A stretch of DNA of 64,000 bases, from positions 620,001-684,000 of the forward strand of contig NW_026515546.1 of the NCBI RefSeq assembly GCF_014898815.1, written 5' to 3'. Made by a program: the position numbers and the translations under genes. The notes beneath the pieces are model-generated. The model saw only the letters and a list, made by a program, of their open reading frames with translations, did not search any database and had not been told where the DNA came from. The stretch comes from Panonychus citri. Lineage: Eukaryota > Arthropoda > Arachnida > Trombidiformes > Tetranychidae. The stretch's first letter is position 1. Each line of letters begins with the position of its first letter. Shown here one piece after another: positions 8,768-20,661 of this stretch.

Positions 8768-9792
8768 CCGTTCCATTACTGTAACTATTAAACAATCATT
8801 TACTGACATTCCAATGAACATGTGATTAACGTTCACTTGTTTCATAGGCAAAGAGTAATAGCAAGAGAGAGCAGTTGATACCTCTTACGATAAAATTAGT
8901 TCACAAGGATGAACCAGATGGAGGCACAAGTCAATAGTAAGAATGGTCAATACGCTGAAAAAATGGACTTTTGAGTTAAGAATTGAAACTTTGTAGTTTT
9001 GTAGGGACATAAGAAAGAACTCGTTTGTTAAAAATTTCATTGTGATCTGATCGTTTGTTTTCGAGCAAATGCCGTTCAAAGTCCAAACTTTAGATCACTT
9101 TTTCTCAGCATTGGTAGACTTTTTAGGAATGAAATTGTAAAAGTGTGAAATTGTGAAAGTGTAAGGACAACTTTTTATGCGCTTTCAAAAAATCAGACTT
9201 TTACAGACTAGAAATATCTACAACTATCAGGCCAAAGCGATGTTAAGTCCAGATAAGTCGAACGCTTTAGGTATTTTGTTACGAATTCTAAACGAACTTT
9301 TGGACTAAATGATCGTAAGGAAGTAAGCTCAGTATCTATTTCGCAAAAAAAAAATCATAAAAATAATCATTAGAATAATAATTAGAAAAATTGATTAATT
9401 AAATCTCCATTGACTTGCTGCAGTTTTTGCTATTTACTTGAGCTCCACCTGGTTCATCGGTGTGAACTAATTTTCCTGTTTTTTTGTAGTCTGCAGTCTC
9501 TTCCTATTACTCTTTGTTCATAGGTCACATTCAAGATAAGTGAGGTCACTTCGTTTTGTAGACCAGCGAAATGATAAATTTGTAAGTTAAGTAATTGTTT
9601 GGTTTTTCGTCCAACAGATGGAAGCGCTTCACGGAGAATTGAATGTTAACCCATTCGGACTAAAGGTGTCGCTGGAGTTTTGTTCCAACTTATTTTGATT
9701 TTGCATATGACAATTTCCTCCCATTCCTGACACTTTTTTTTAATTGTTTTGTTTCCAATTGTTTCTTGTTTTAATTAATAAACGTATTAAAG
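8768..9792 (+). promoter_or_regulatory. Flank between retroelement and Arp2; presumed Arp2 promoter and 5' leader
   Basis: No convincing gene is seen. The last 300 bases are pyrimidine-rich on the plus strand and hold a 26-codon ATG ORF at 9618-9698 (begins MEALHGELNV) that ends 94 bases before the Arp2 ATG. This could be an upstream ORF if transcription starts above it. No TATA box could be assigned with confidence. Confidence 0.4.
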
Positions 9793-11409
9793 ATGGTTAG
9801 TGGACCCGCTGTGGATAATCAAGGTAAAAATATAGTTATTTGTGATAATGGGACAGGATTCATCAAGTGTGGATACGCTGGTACAAATTTTCCTGCTTAT
9901 ACATTTCCATGTATAGTTGGCCGGCCCATCATCAGGGCAGCTCAACGATTCGCTGATGTCGATATTTCTGATCTTATGGTTGGTGATGAAGCCAGTAAAC
10001 TGAGATCCGTATTGGAAATATCATATCCCATGGAAAATGGTATTGTTCGCAATTGGAATGACATGTGTAATGTTTGGGATTACACTTTTAACAATAAAAT
10101 GGGAATCAATCCGAAAGAGTGTAAAATACTCTTAACGGAACCTCCAATGAATCCATCAGATAATCGTAAAAAAATGTTCGAAGTGATGTTTGAAAATTAT
10201 GAATTCCATGCTGTTTATATCGCCATTCAAGCTGTTCTCACCCTTTATGCCAATGGCCTTTGCACTGGTGTTGTTTTAGACAGTGGTGATGGGGTTACCC
10301 ATATATGTCCAGTCTATCAAGGATACGCCCTTCCTCATCTGACTAAGCGATTGGATATCGCCGGTCGCAATATCACTAATTACCTTAGTGAGGTACGATG
10401 ATTATCAACTATTCACGTTCTTCAATATATTTCTCATATATTCCAATTGTCTGTCAATTGATTCTGTTTGTCTCTCCCTTTTCTTTTAGCTTCTATTACT
10501 GCGAGGATACGCCTTTAATCACACTGCTGATTTCGAAACAGTGAGAATTTTGAAAGAGAAACTGTGTTATGCCGCATATAATATTGAACAAGAGCAGAAA
10601 TTAGCCAATGAAACAACCTACCTCACTGAGAACTACACGGTAATTTACTTTTATTTCTTTTGAGACCTTTTTTCTTCAACATTGATCTGATTATGTGATT
10701 TATTGTTTCTTGTTATTGTATTTCAGCTTCCTGATGGTAGAGTTATTACAATAGGAGGTGAACGATTTGAAGCACCAGAGGCTCTTTTTCAACCTCATTT
10801 GGTTAACGTTGAAAGTCAAGGAATCGCTGAATTAGTTTTCACAACCATTCAAAATGCACCGATGGACATTCGAAGTGAACTTTATAAACACATTGTTCTA
10901 AGTGGAGGTTCTACTATGTATCCTGGTCTACCTTCTCGTCTTGAAAGAGAAATTAAACAACTATATTTGGAAAGAATATTGAAAGGTGATGCCGGAAATC
11001 TTTCTGTAAGTTTTTCTCCTCACCGAGACAATTATAACAGTTAATGAGATTAATTTTGTTCGATAGTCACTAATCGGGACTAGTCCTCTTTCTAACTTGA
11101 CAGTAAGGGTATGGTTTGTTATGGTGATATCGATAACTTTGTCATGACGACTATTATCTCATGAGAGTAGTCTCATTTTCTGTTATCATGAAATGTATGA
11201 GTAATCAATTATCTTGTTATTTTTCCCCCCAGAAATTCAAAATTAGAGTTGAAGATCTACCTGGTAGGAAAGATATGGTTTTCATTGGTGGATCTATTCT
11301 GGCGAGTACTGTTAAGGATCGAGACAACTTTTGGTTATCCCGAGCCGAATGGGCAGAGTATGGACCGGACAGAGCAATGGCCCTTGTGAAAAGCAATTCC
11401 GCAATTTAG
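9793..11409 (+). CDS. Arp2: Actin-related protein 2 (Arp2), four exons, 401 aa
   Basis: Exons are 9793-10392, 10490-10639, 10727-11005 and 11233-11409, all joined in phase 0 with GT-AG introns of 97, 87 and 227 bases. The product is the Arp2 subunit of the seven-protein Arp2/3 complex, which with Arp3 nucleates branched actin filaments in the cytoplasm. Actin-fold ATP-binding motifs are visible: DNGTGFIKCGYAG near residue 18, DSGDGVTHICPVY near 163, GGERFEAPE in exon 3, and LSGGSTMYPGLPSRL. Arp2-typical stretches include VGRPIIR, VGDEASKLRS, KRLDIAGRNIT and the C-terminal KFKIRVEDLPGRKDMVF. Length is close to the roughly 394 residues of animal Arp2; the N-terminus is a few residues longer. 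A polyadenylation signal follows at 11526-11531. It is convergent with the protease gene. Confidence 0.95.
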
Positions 11410-11525
11410 ATATTTAATTGATGTTTTTCTCAATTTTATCACAAATAATTACCTTGAAATCGTTTCCTCTCTCTCTCTCTCTCTATTTCTCTCTGTCTCT
11501 CTTTCTCTCTCGCTTTCTCCCGGTG

Positions 11526-11531
11526 AATAAA
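11526..11531 (+). terminator. AATAAA polyadenylation signal for Arp2
   Basis: AATAAA lies 117 bases after the Arp2 stop, just beyond a CT-rich tract at about 11464-11520. Confidence 0.6.
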
Positions 11532-11927
11532 ATCCTCCATTTTTCATCAACCGTTAGTTAATCAACGATGATTATGATTATATTAATATAAACTATTTGC
11601 ATAAAAAGTTCAACTTTTGCATCTAATTAATTTATGAATCAAAACACATGAAAAAAAGATAAATTTATATATATTATAATTAGAATAGAACAGTAAAATA
11701 TTAACTAATCAGTGTGAGAGAGAAGGACAAAAATTAGAAAAAACTGAAAAATTAACAAAAAGATGAAAAAAAGATTCTGATGATTTGATGATTGCTCGTG
11801 AATTCACTGAATCAATACAATTGGAATCAATCATTTAGTCTCAATATGAACTCTTTTTCGTTGTTTACTTCTAATGGTCAACATAATTGTTGCTGACCAA
11901 AGGGGGAAAAGATAATCTAATTTAATG
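11532..11927. other. Convergent intergenic DNA between Arp2 and the Stubble-like gene
   Basis: It is AT-rich with no coding signal. It must hold the 3' UTR of the minus-strand protease, but no canonical minus-strand AATAAA is seen; only variants such as TATAAA occur near 11660-11680. Confidence 0.6.
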
Positions 11928-14900
11928 TTATGATATTGTCTTTACAATCCAATCCTTGAATCTTGATATTCTAGTACAAACTCCTGGTAAATTTGGTTCA
12001 GCACAACCGATTCCCCATGAAATGATGCCGGCGAGAAACCATTTACCATCGTCACCCTGAACTTGAAGTGGACCACCAGAATCACCCTGAAAACATATAT
12101 ATAGAGAGAGAAAACCAAACGATATTAGAATATTAAAGCAGGAAGAAAATAAGAATCCAAAGAGAACTGTTCATTCATCTTCGAATCTTGAATTTCGCCC
12201 ACTTACCTGACAAGAATCACGACCACCCTCTTCGTAACCAGCGCACATGAATATCTCTGGTATATACTCATGTCGACCCGCCGAGAGGAACATATTTTTA
12301 CAAGCATCGTTACTCACAATTGGAACTTTAACTTCCTGAAGAACCGAAGGTAGAATACCGCCTGAAGGGAAAAAACGAAAGAGAGAGAGAGAGCAAAAGT
12401 TTAGCCAATTGTTGGAAATCGAATTTACTTTCGATTATTCTTATTATTGTTTTACCTTCGCTTAAACGACCCCAGCCCGTTACAGTCGCATTTCGACCAA
12501 CCATTTCAATTCTATCCGGTGGTAAACAAATCGGTGCAATATGAGGTTGAAAGTCAATCGGTTCGTCCATTTGAACTAAAGCGAGATCATTCTCATAGGT
12601 AAAGAAATTGTAATGAGGATGGACGACCTTCTTTTTAGCCCCTCTTTCAACGTACGCATATGGTTCTAGAACATTAGCAAAATCATATTCGCCAACTCGA
12701 ATTCTTATCGTTGAAATTATCAAACTGAAAAGAGAATAGAAAAAAACAAAGAGAAACAAATTGATTTAGAACATGTAAAATATTATTGCTATCCAATTGT
12801 ATTCACAATCAGCTGATGAGATAATTAAAGTGATCGTTTTTTCAAGCTCAAGTTGAAAAGTTGAATGAATCTATTAATAATTATGAATGACAAGAATAGA
12901 CAATATTAGAAAGGTAAAAAATTAATGGACAATTGTCACCATCAGGATTACCAAGAGAATGTCATTCTCATCATGGACATGATAATGACCGGAGGGCACG
13001 AAACCTCTCTCTCTCTCTCTCTTGATCAAATGTCTTCATATCTGACCTGATTTTTAGAGTGTTTATCGTTTTTCTAATTCTATTAATGTTTTGATTCTAA
13101 TTCCATCTCAATAGCATCTAACTAATAATCATCCATTTAGCTGGAAGCAAAATGTCAGGTAAAGTAAATGAAAAAAAAACAGAAAGGAGTTGAAACGCTC
13201 AATCAGCCGTCTGGTGGAGTGAACATTGAATAAGGTGATAATGAAGATGATGATGATGATGATGATGATGGAGACTAAGCTAACCCGGCTTCAGGTAAAC
13301 GCTTCACTTAATCTTGAAATCTTTACCTTCACCAGGTAACAGAAAGGAGGAGATTACAGTCTCACAGTCAAAGTTACTCCTTTGAAACTGACTCATTATT
13401 ACCCCAACAGGTAATACTAACTATTAATAACACAAAACAATAGTTGAAGATAAAACAAAATGATGACGGGATAATCGATGTGACAATTTCCTTGTCCAGT
13501 TATTTCCAATAGATCACTTTTTCCGCTGATGAGATGAGAAATATTGATCACCTTTCCATCTTCATCTTCATAATTTCATCAACTTTCAACTTACACCATG
13601 AAAACTAATTTCAATCATCTCCATAAGCAAATATCATGTGGATCTACAAGTGATGATTACACTTTGGTTTTACCGTTACTTTTAATTGATTGAACAATTT
13701 TCACAATCAGCTGATTTCAAATCTTTGAATTTTCTGAACAAAAAAACTTTCAATTAGATGAACCTACTTAAATTATACAAAGGGCATTGATCTCATCATC
13801 CTCATCACCATCATCATCATCTTCATCCTTATAAGGTCTTTAAACTAACACCTTGATTTATTAACTAACATCATTTTTAATCATGATTATGATCAATTTT
13901 AACCTTAACACATTTAAAATGTTTGATTAGGAACAACAGCAAAAAAAGGTTTCAGGTCAAATTAAGATTGAAGCTTTAAAGATTATCAATAGATTATAAT
14001 GATTAACAATTAACTAATCACCACTAATCAGTATCGAGACACTCATTCAATCAATCAATCAATCAATCAAATGATCAACTGAATTTTCAGATAAAATTCA
14101 AATTAAAGGCTTTAATTGAGTTCTGATTAACTCTTTTACCCTTTCAATTAAAATCTTAATTAGGAACAAACTTTCAGATGATTAATTGGTTTCTAGTTTT
14201 AAACTTTCGCCAACAATTTAACTCTCCCTTTAAGAGACTAATTTAAATTCAACTAGATTAACGATTAAACATTGAAAGAGTAAAACTGGTTTACTCAAAT
14301 CAATGATTAGAAAAATTGATTAATTGAATTAATCAAATTAATCAGAGTATTGAAAGGAAATTGAAAGTATTATATCAAATCCCATCATTAAAATTACCGT
14401 TATAATGGCAACAATTAACTTCAAAGATACTAATTAACAAGTCAACAAAACTAATTTACTTTCCAATCATAAATAATCAACAATCAACGACAAAAAATTA
14501 CTAAATTTGATTCAATACAAAAGAGGAAGTTGCTGAATATTTTTATACCAATTAAGGTAAATGAATGATTTAATTAACTAACACTCAATGATATTATAAT
14601 CAAATCAATATTAATTGATTGATTGTCATCCTGATTGATAAAATGATCAATGAACATAACAACTCATTGATCAAATTATCAACAATTAACTTTGATTGTT
14701 TCATTTTATCATTGAAACCAAACAATTAGTTTACAAAAGACACATCGAGAATGTATCATAATTGATTGGATGAAACCGTAATTAACACTAAATTTAGTCA
14801 ACAATTAACAGAAATCAGTAATCATCACCGAAGACAATCAATTGATCATAAATTCATTTTTTTCTTGTAAAAAAAAATCAGGTTATTATTTCAATGTTGA

Positions 14901-17186
14901 TTGTCAATAACATGGATCAACTATCATGACCTAAATCATCAATATGATTAAATAGTAAACAAGTAAATTGTTGCCAAAGAAGTTGAAAAAATAGCTACAA
15001 TCGTTAATTTTGTTCTGACACTAAATTGTTATCATGAATTGTTGTTAATACCATTGAATGTAATCAACAACGTTGCTGATGGTGACGATGATGATGCTGT
15101 TGATTGTGATGCAATGATTAATACAATTGGTTTGAAAAAAAGGCTTCAAACTAATGAAAAACAATTACAACAATTGTTGTTTATTTCTCGTTGTTAATGG
15201 TTAATTATGCACGACAATGAATCAACATCAACATCAACAATCAAATCTAAATGAAGTTATTCAAGTTCATCATTAAATAGGATGTCGCACTCCGATTGTC
15301 ACGTTGTAATATAACAATTTATCATCTTAATCATCATCATTCATCAATTGCGAAAATTAAATCATTCATTTTAATAATGAACATTTAAAGGGTCATCTTA
15401 ATCATCTTAATAACAATAATAATCAAGCGGATGCAATGGAAACAGAAAACTAATCAGTTTCTGTAAATTGGTCAGTTAATTACGATCCATTAGCTTGGAA
15501 CTAAAGTAAATTAAATGATCATCATTAAATTGTTTTCAAGTTAATCACTTAAACTTATATTAATGATTAATTGTTTTTCTAATATGTATTCACAATCAAT
15601 TCTGATTATCAATTAATGACAGTTAATATTTATTTTTTGTTTTACTCTCCTGTTGAATTAACATTGATCATTTTTTATTATTTATCCTTTCAACACTTGA
15701 TTGTAACATCAACAATCAACTGATTAGTTAGTGATGATGATGATGATGGTGGTGATTAAGAATAGGTCATATCCTTATGATTACTGAATCCGTGATCATC
15801 ATCATTTGATTGACAAGAATTAAAATTAACCAGAACAATTAAGTATTCAGGATCTTTCATGGTAACAATTTTCTTAACTCCAGGTTATCATAATATTTAT
15901 GTTCATCTTGTGTATTGTGATAATAATAATCAATAATATATCAACTGTAACAATCAAGTAAATAATACAACTAATTTGTTGATTGTGATGCTGTTTATTT
16001 ATCTTGATAGTAGTAGTTTTAATTATCTTGTCATTAGATTAGTGTCTTCATCTTGATCCGGTTCAAAATTAACTGTAAAAATCAACAAAAGAAACTGTTA
16101 ATCTTTTAATTTCTTAATAATCAACTGATTGATTGTATTGATATAATACTATGATGGTTGAAATCAATTATTGTATTACTATTAATAGATTAGCCTACCA
16201 ACCAGATCTTGATTAATGTTCAAATATCAATTGTGTTGTTAACAATTGATTATCAACAATACAACAAGATTAACCTTTTTGATTAAGGACATTGACAATC
16301 AGTTGGTTGAATTTAATTGTAATCATCATAATCTCCCTAATTTGCTTTTGATTATTTTCATATAATAATAAAGTTAATTTTTCAATTACTGATCACGATT
16401 GTTATTATTAGAAAGTTAAACAACAATTTAAACTTGAAAAGTAAATGAAAATGAAAACATTAAAATAACAAGTAACCATTTAAATAATCAAAGTTAATCC
16501 ACAACAATTGACCTAAATTATAATTATCATGATGATGATGATGATGATGATCAAAGTAACACAATGAGAAAATAATTTTGATCAAATTGAATTAAGACTA
16601 TTAGTTAATTCATATAACAACAATGATAATGATTATGTTCAAGTGTCACTGATTATTGTTACTCGAACAACAACAATTTAAGGTCAAGAAGCTTAATCAT
16701 AATCATAATCATCTTAATCATTACGAATTAAACATTGTACCATATCAATAATGATGAAATTTTCACAATTGAATTTAAAGTTAATCATTAACAATGAGAG
16801 GTAAAGTCTATGAACTTATTGTTTGAAATTGTTTCTTTCTCTTAATTCAACCAACCAGAATTTTGTTGAATCTTTTTCACCATCAAATTAAATCAGAATC
16901 ATGATGATGATGAAAAAAATAGATAAAGAAAGAGAAAAGGAGAGAGAGAGAAAAAAAATGAAAGAGTTCATAAGAGTATATCCAATAGATAATATATAAG
17001 AAGATAATGAAGATAAGATTGAAACATTTTCTCATCTCCACCTAATTATCATTCTGATAATCTATTATTACCTCCCACTTCCTCTTCCTCTTCATGATGA
17101 AAATAATTAACTAATCATTTAGGTGTTACTAGTAATTTACTAATCAACTCATCTACAAGAAGCTAAATGCAAATCAAGATGAATCA

Positions 17187-17218
<32 letters not shown>

Positions 17219-20200
17219 AACTTAAAGGTGAAAAATTTTTCTTTCAAGAGAGAGAAAAAAGTTGCTAATGATGAAGATAATCATCTTCATCTTCATCTTC
17301 AGAGGCTTACGGGAAAGAGGAAGCTGATGACCGTTAATCAAAGATGATCTTGTTTTCTTCATCTTCAATTACCTGTTGATGATCAACATAACCAGAAGCA
17401 ATTTCAATGGATTTGACTGGTACCTGAGAAACAAAAATACTAAAACCTAATCATCAATGATTATAAATTTGTTTCGAGTAGTTTAAGTTAATTGATAAAA
17501 CAAATTTTCACTCTAAATTAATATTAATAGTTAACTGATTTAGATAATCGCCTTTAAGCCATTCAAGTTGTTTTGTTTTTGTTTTAGTCTCTAGCTAATA
17601 GTAAATTGTTATTGGCTTAATTGTAAAAGAAAAAAAAATTATCGTATTATTAATAATTACTGTTTAATTAATCTGAAAACACGTCATAAGATTTAAATCA
17701 ATCATGTGAATTAAATCTTGATTGTTGATTACGTGTTAAAGATTTAGCATTTCAGGTCTAAAACAATTAAGGTGATATAATGGTAATTGTTAATGTCCGG
17801 GTTTAATTTGTGAAAGTCGTTTGCAGATAATTAGTTTAATCATCTTGTAATATCAAAATGATAGCGATTTTTGCGATAATCAAAAAGTATCAATGATGAT
17901 TAATTGATTTACGTGGATTTATTATCCATATCGATATCGATATTAATGTCTGATCAGTGAGAGGAAAATGATTGTGATGATCAACACTCTGATCGTAGGA
18001 ATTGTGGGTTATTTGACAATTGGGTGAAGGAAACTGATCATTTCCAACCAGGGGGTTTACTTCACTACTTTTTCATCCTTCATCTCTTTCTTTAACTTCC
18101 CATCATCATCATCATCATCATCTTCATTCTCATCATCATCATTATCAACATCACCTTTTTGCAACTTTTTTTTTCTACAACTTGTACTTGTTTAATCAGG
18201 AAAACGGGTTAATGTTGGTTAAGGTTGTTATCCAACATTTCTTGGGCTATATATAAAAAAGCACTTGATATATTAATGATAACGGAAAAATGATCTTACT
18301 CATCAACACAGTGACCTGCAGTTGCGATCCATTGATTGTTAAGAATAGCTCCTCCACATCGATGGGTACTTGAGAAGCCAAAAAATGAGGTTCGACGAAC
18401 GGAGACCTGAAAAGATGAACCAGAAAGTGACCATTATCACCAATGTAATGTATTACCAATCGAGCGATAGAAAAGTTTATCAAAACAAGAAGAGGAAAAA
18501 ATTTTAATAACATTTGAAGTTTTGAAAACTTTTCTAATTTTCAATATCAGTTTATATTCTTACCTGCCAAGGCCAAGCACCGAAAGCGGCATTTTTACCA
18601 CCGACAACCTTTGCTTGGTGGGTTAATGTTGGAGCACCACATTGAACTGGGAGGAAGATAAAAGTGTAAATTGTTATGAGAGAGAAGAAGTAAAAAAAAT
18701 GGAGCAGAAAAACAGTAATTTCTTTGCCAAAAATTTGCAATTTAAATGGAAAATGATTAAGATGAAGATGAGGATGAGGATTTTTTTACGGAAATGATGA
18801 TAAAACAAAAGGATGATGAGGAAGTTAAATTGATGCATAAATGTATTGAATAAAGTGTTAGTAGTTACCTTTGGATGGGTCAAGGATGTTATGCTTATTA
18901 GGAGATGACCCTTGATAGGGATAAGGTGGTCTTGGCCTATGGGAATTAAAAGATGAGCTTGTTGTTGGCGGTGGTACAGTTGTCGTGGTGGTTTGTGGAG
19001 GTGGTGTAGTGGTGGTTATCATATTTTGAATGCTTATTGGATTATTATAAGATGTTAATGTTGTTGTTGGTGGTGTGCTGGTTGTAGTTATCATGGAGGA
19101 GGTTGGAGGTGGACGTGAAGTTGTACTGGTTAACAGTGGATATTTGGTTCGAGTTGTAAAGAAATGTTGATAAAAATTAGTTGGACGAACTGGAATCGGT
19201 CGTACAGTGGGTCGCAGGAAAGGTGATGATATTGATGAAGATGAAGATGACCCAGTGGCCGAGGTAGGTCGATTATTAACATTATTAACTTGATTGTTAC
19301 CATGATTAAGATTATTATTATTATTATTTCCAAAAACAGAAAAAATTGGCGGACGAAATGTATTCAGAATCGATAATGGTTTTGCCGGAGTGGTGCTTGT
19401 TTGGCCAGGCCATACTTGTGCTATAAATAAACAATATAAACAGGTAAATGATTAGTGATGATGATAAAGATGATGATGATGATGAAGTGAAAGTTAAGAA
19501 GAGATCATTTTTTTGTTGTTGTTTTCTTTTCACCTTGACTTTCAAGCTAAAGTGTTTGAAGTTTTTTTCTGTTTATTTTTTGATTTAGATTAAGGTCAAA
19601 TTATATTGATATGAGCAATCAATCATCTCGATGATGATGATGATGATAAAGGAGGATTATCTTACCATGTAAAGGACTAGGAGATGTGTTCCAGGTTTCA
19701 AATTGATTCCAAGATGATTCTGGACGAGATGTTGTCGTTGGTGTGGTTGGTGCTTTGGTTGTCGGAGGAGCTGAAGGTGATGATGATGATGATACTCCAT
19801 AAACGGATGGCCTAGTTTCACCTAAGAATGATGAAGATGAGGATGAAGATGAAGAGGTCGATGGAGATGATGACTGGGACCATGAAAAGCTTGACGGTTT
19901 ACTGGTTGGCTTAAGAGTGTAAAATGGTGATGAAGGTGATGAAGATGAAGATGATGAAGATAATGAATTATCAATGGTATTGGTTGATGAAAATGATGAA
20001 GATGAAGATGCTACTGTTGAACTTGTTGGAAATGTTTCAACAAACGATGAATGTAAAGGTGAAACCATAGTTGGTTTATTAGATGATGATGATGATAAGG
20101 AAGATGTTGAAGTATATCCCATGTTATTAGATGACGATGATGATGATATACCGTTAATCCCGTGATGATTTTTATTATTATCAATTGAGTTAAAGGTATC

Positions 20201-20661
20201 ATTGTGTCCACAACATGATCCAAATAAGAAACCATCAACACAGGTACCAAGGTGTTTACCTTCAGTTTTAATACATTCCCAGACAAACATACAGGTTCCC
20301 TCCTCGCCGATTGCATTATTACACGGTTTTGGGCTGATCTTGAGGGATCCACCTGATTAATTAATCACAATTAAGTCACACAAATTGTGTACAACCACAA
20401 TAATTGTAATTGAATCCAATGATGATTTCATTATATATCCAAACGATTAACACAATAATAACAAAGAAAGAGAAAAGTTTTCATAAGATAAAAAGAAATG
20501 AATGAAATTGTAAAAAATTGTCAATCTAATCGTCTAATTGATTAGGCGATCATCTTAATCAATGGTCACTTACCTTTGGTCAATCTTACAATGGAGAGTA
20601 AGTAAACAAAGATGAAAAACAACAGCCTAATCCGTTGATGGAGATTCAAAGTTAATTTCAT
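11928..20661 (-). CDS. Sb: Stubble-like transmembrane serine protease, eight exons, 699 aa
   Basis: Exons in order: 20661-20574, 20352-19666, 19420-18869, 18646-18564, 18406-18300, 12724-12456, 12361-12207, 12086-11928; all phases agree. A short N-terminus is followed by a hydrophobic anchor or signal (about residues 12-27). A six-Cys disulfide-knot (clip-like) domain covers about 40-77. The stem, about 80-440, is Ser/Thr/Pro/Asn-rich. The trypsin-fold domain begins after Lys455 at VVGGKNAAFG. The triad is His502 (TAGHC), Asp552 (ENDLALV) and Ser650 (GDSGGP); the Asp before SCQGDSGG predicts trypsin-like cleavage after Lys or Arg. GEYDF, TGWGRLSEGG and FLAGIISWGIGC are typical of Drosophila Stubble, which remodels apical matrix and actin in epithelia. 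The GAT-type microsatellites that encode poly-Ser are unusual. Confidence 0.92.
14047..14070. repeat. (AATC)n tetranucleotide repeat
   Basis: About six uninterrupted AATC units lie in the large Stubble intron. Confidence 0.9.
17187..17213. repeat. (AG)n microsatellite
   Basis: A perfect AG run of 27 bases, inside the large Stubble intron. Confidence 0.95.

Larger units (their letters stand above)
12725..18299 (-). other. 5.6-kb intron of the Stubble-like gene
   Basis: This intron separates the exon with the catalytic His from the exon with the catalytic Asp. It is AT-rich and full of short AATTGTTA/TAACAATT-type words, with GAT/ATC and GA microsatellites. No open frame, RNA gene or transposon end was recognised. 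It is far longer than the other introns of this gene, which are about 120-250 bases. Confidence 0.8.

Noticed and set aside
8885..9079. 64-codon minus-strand ORF between the retroelement and Arp2
   Set aside because: No motif, no context, and AT-rich composition expected by chance.
19974..20165. Plus-strand acidic ORF opposite the protease stem
   Set aside because: It is the antisense reading of the poly-Ser-encoding GAT repeats.
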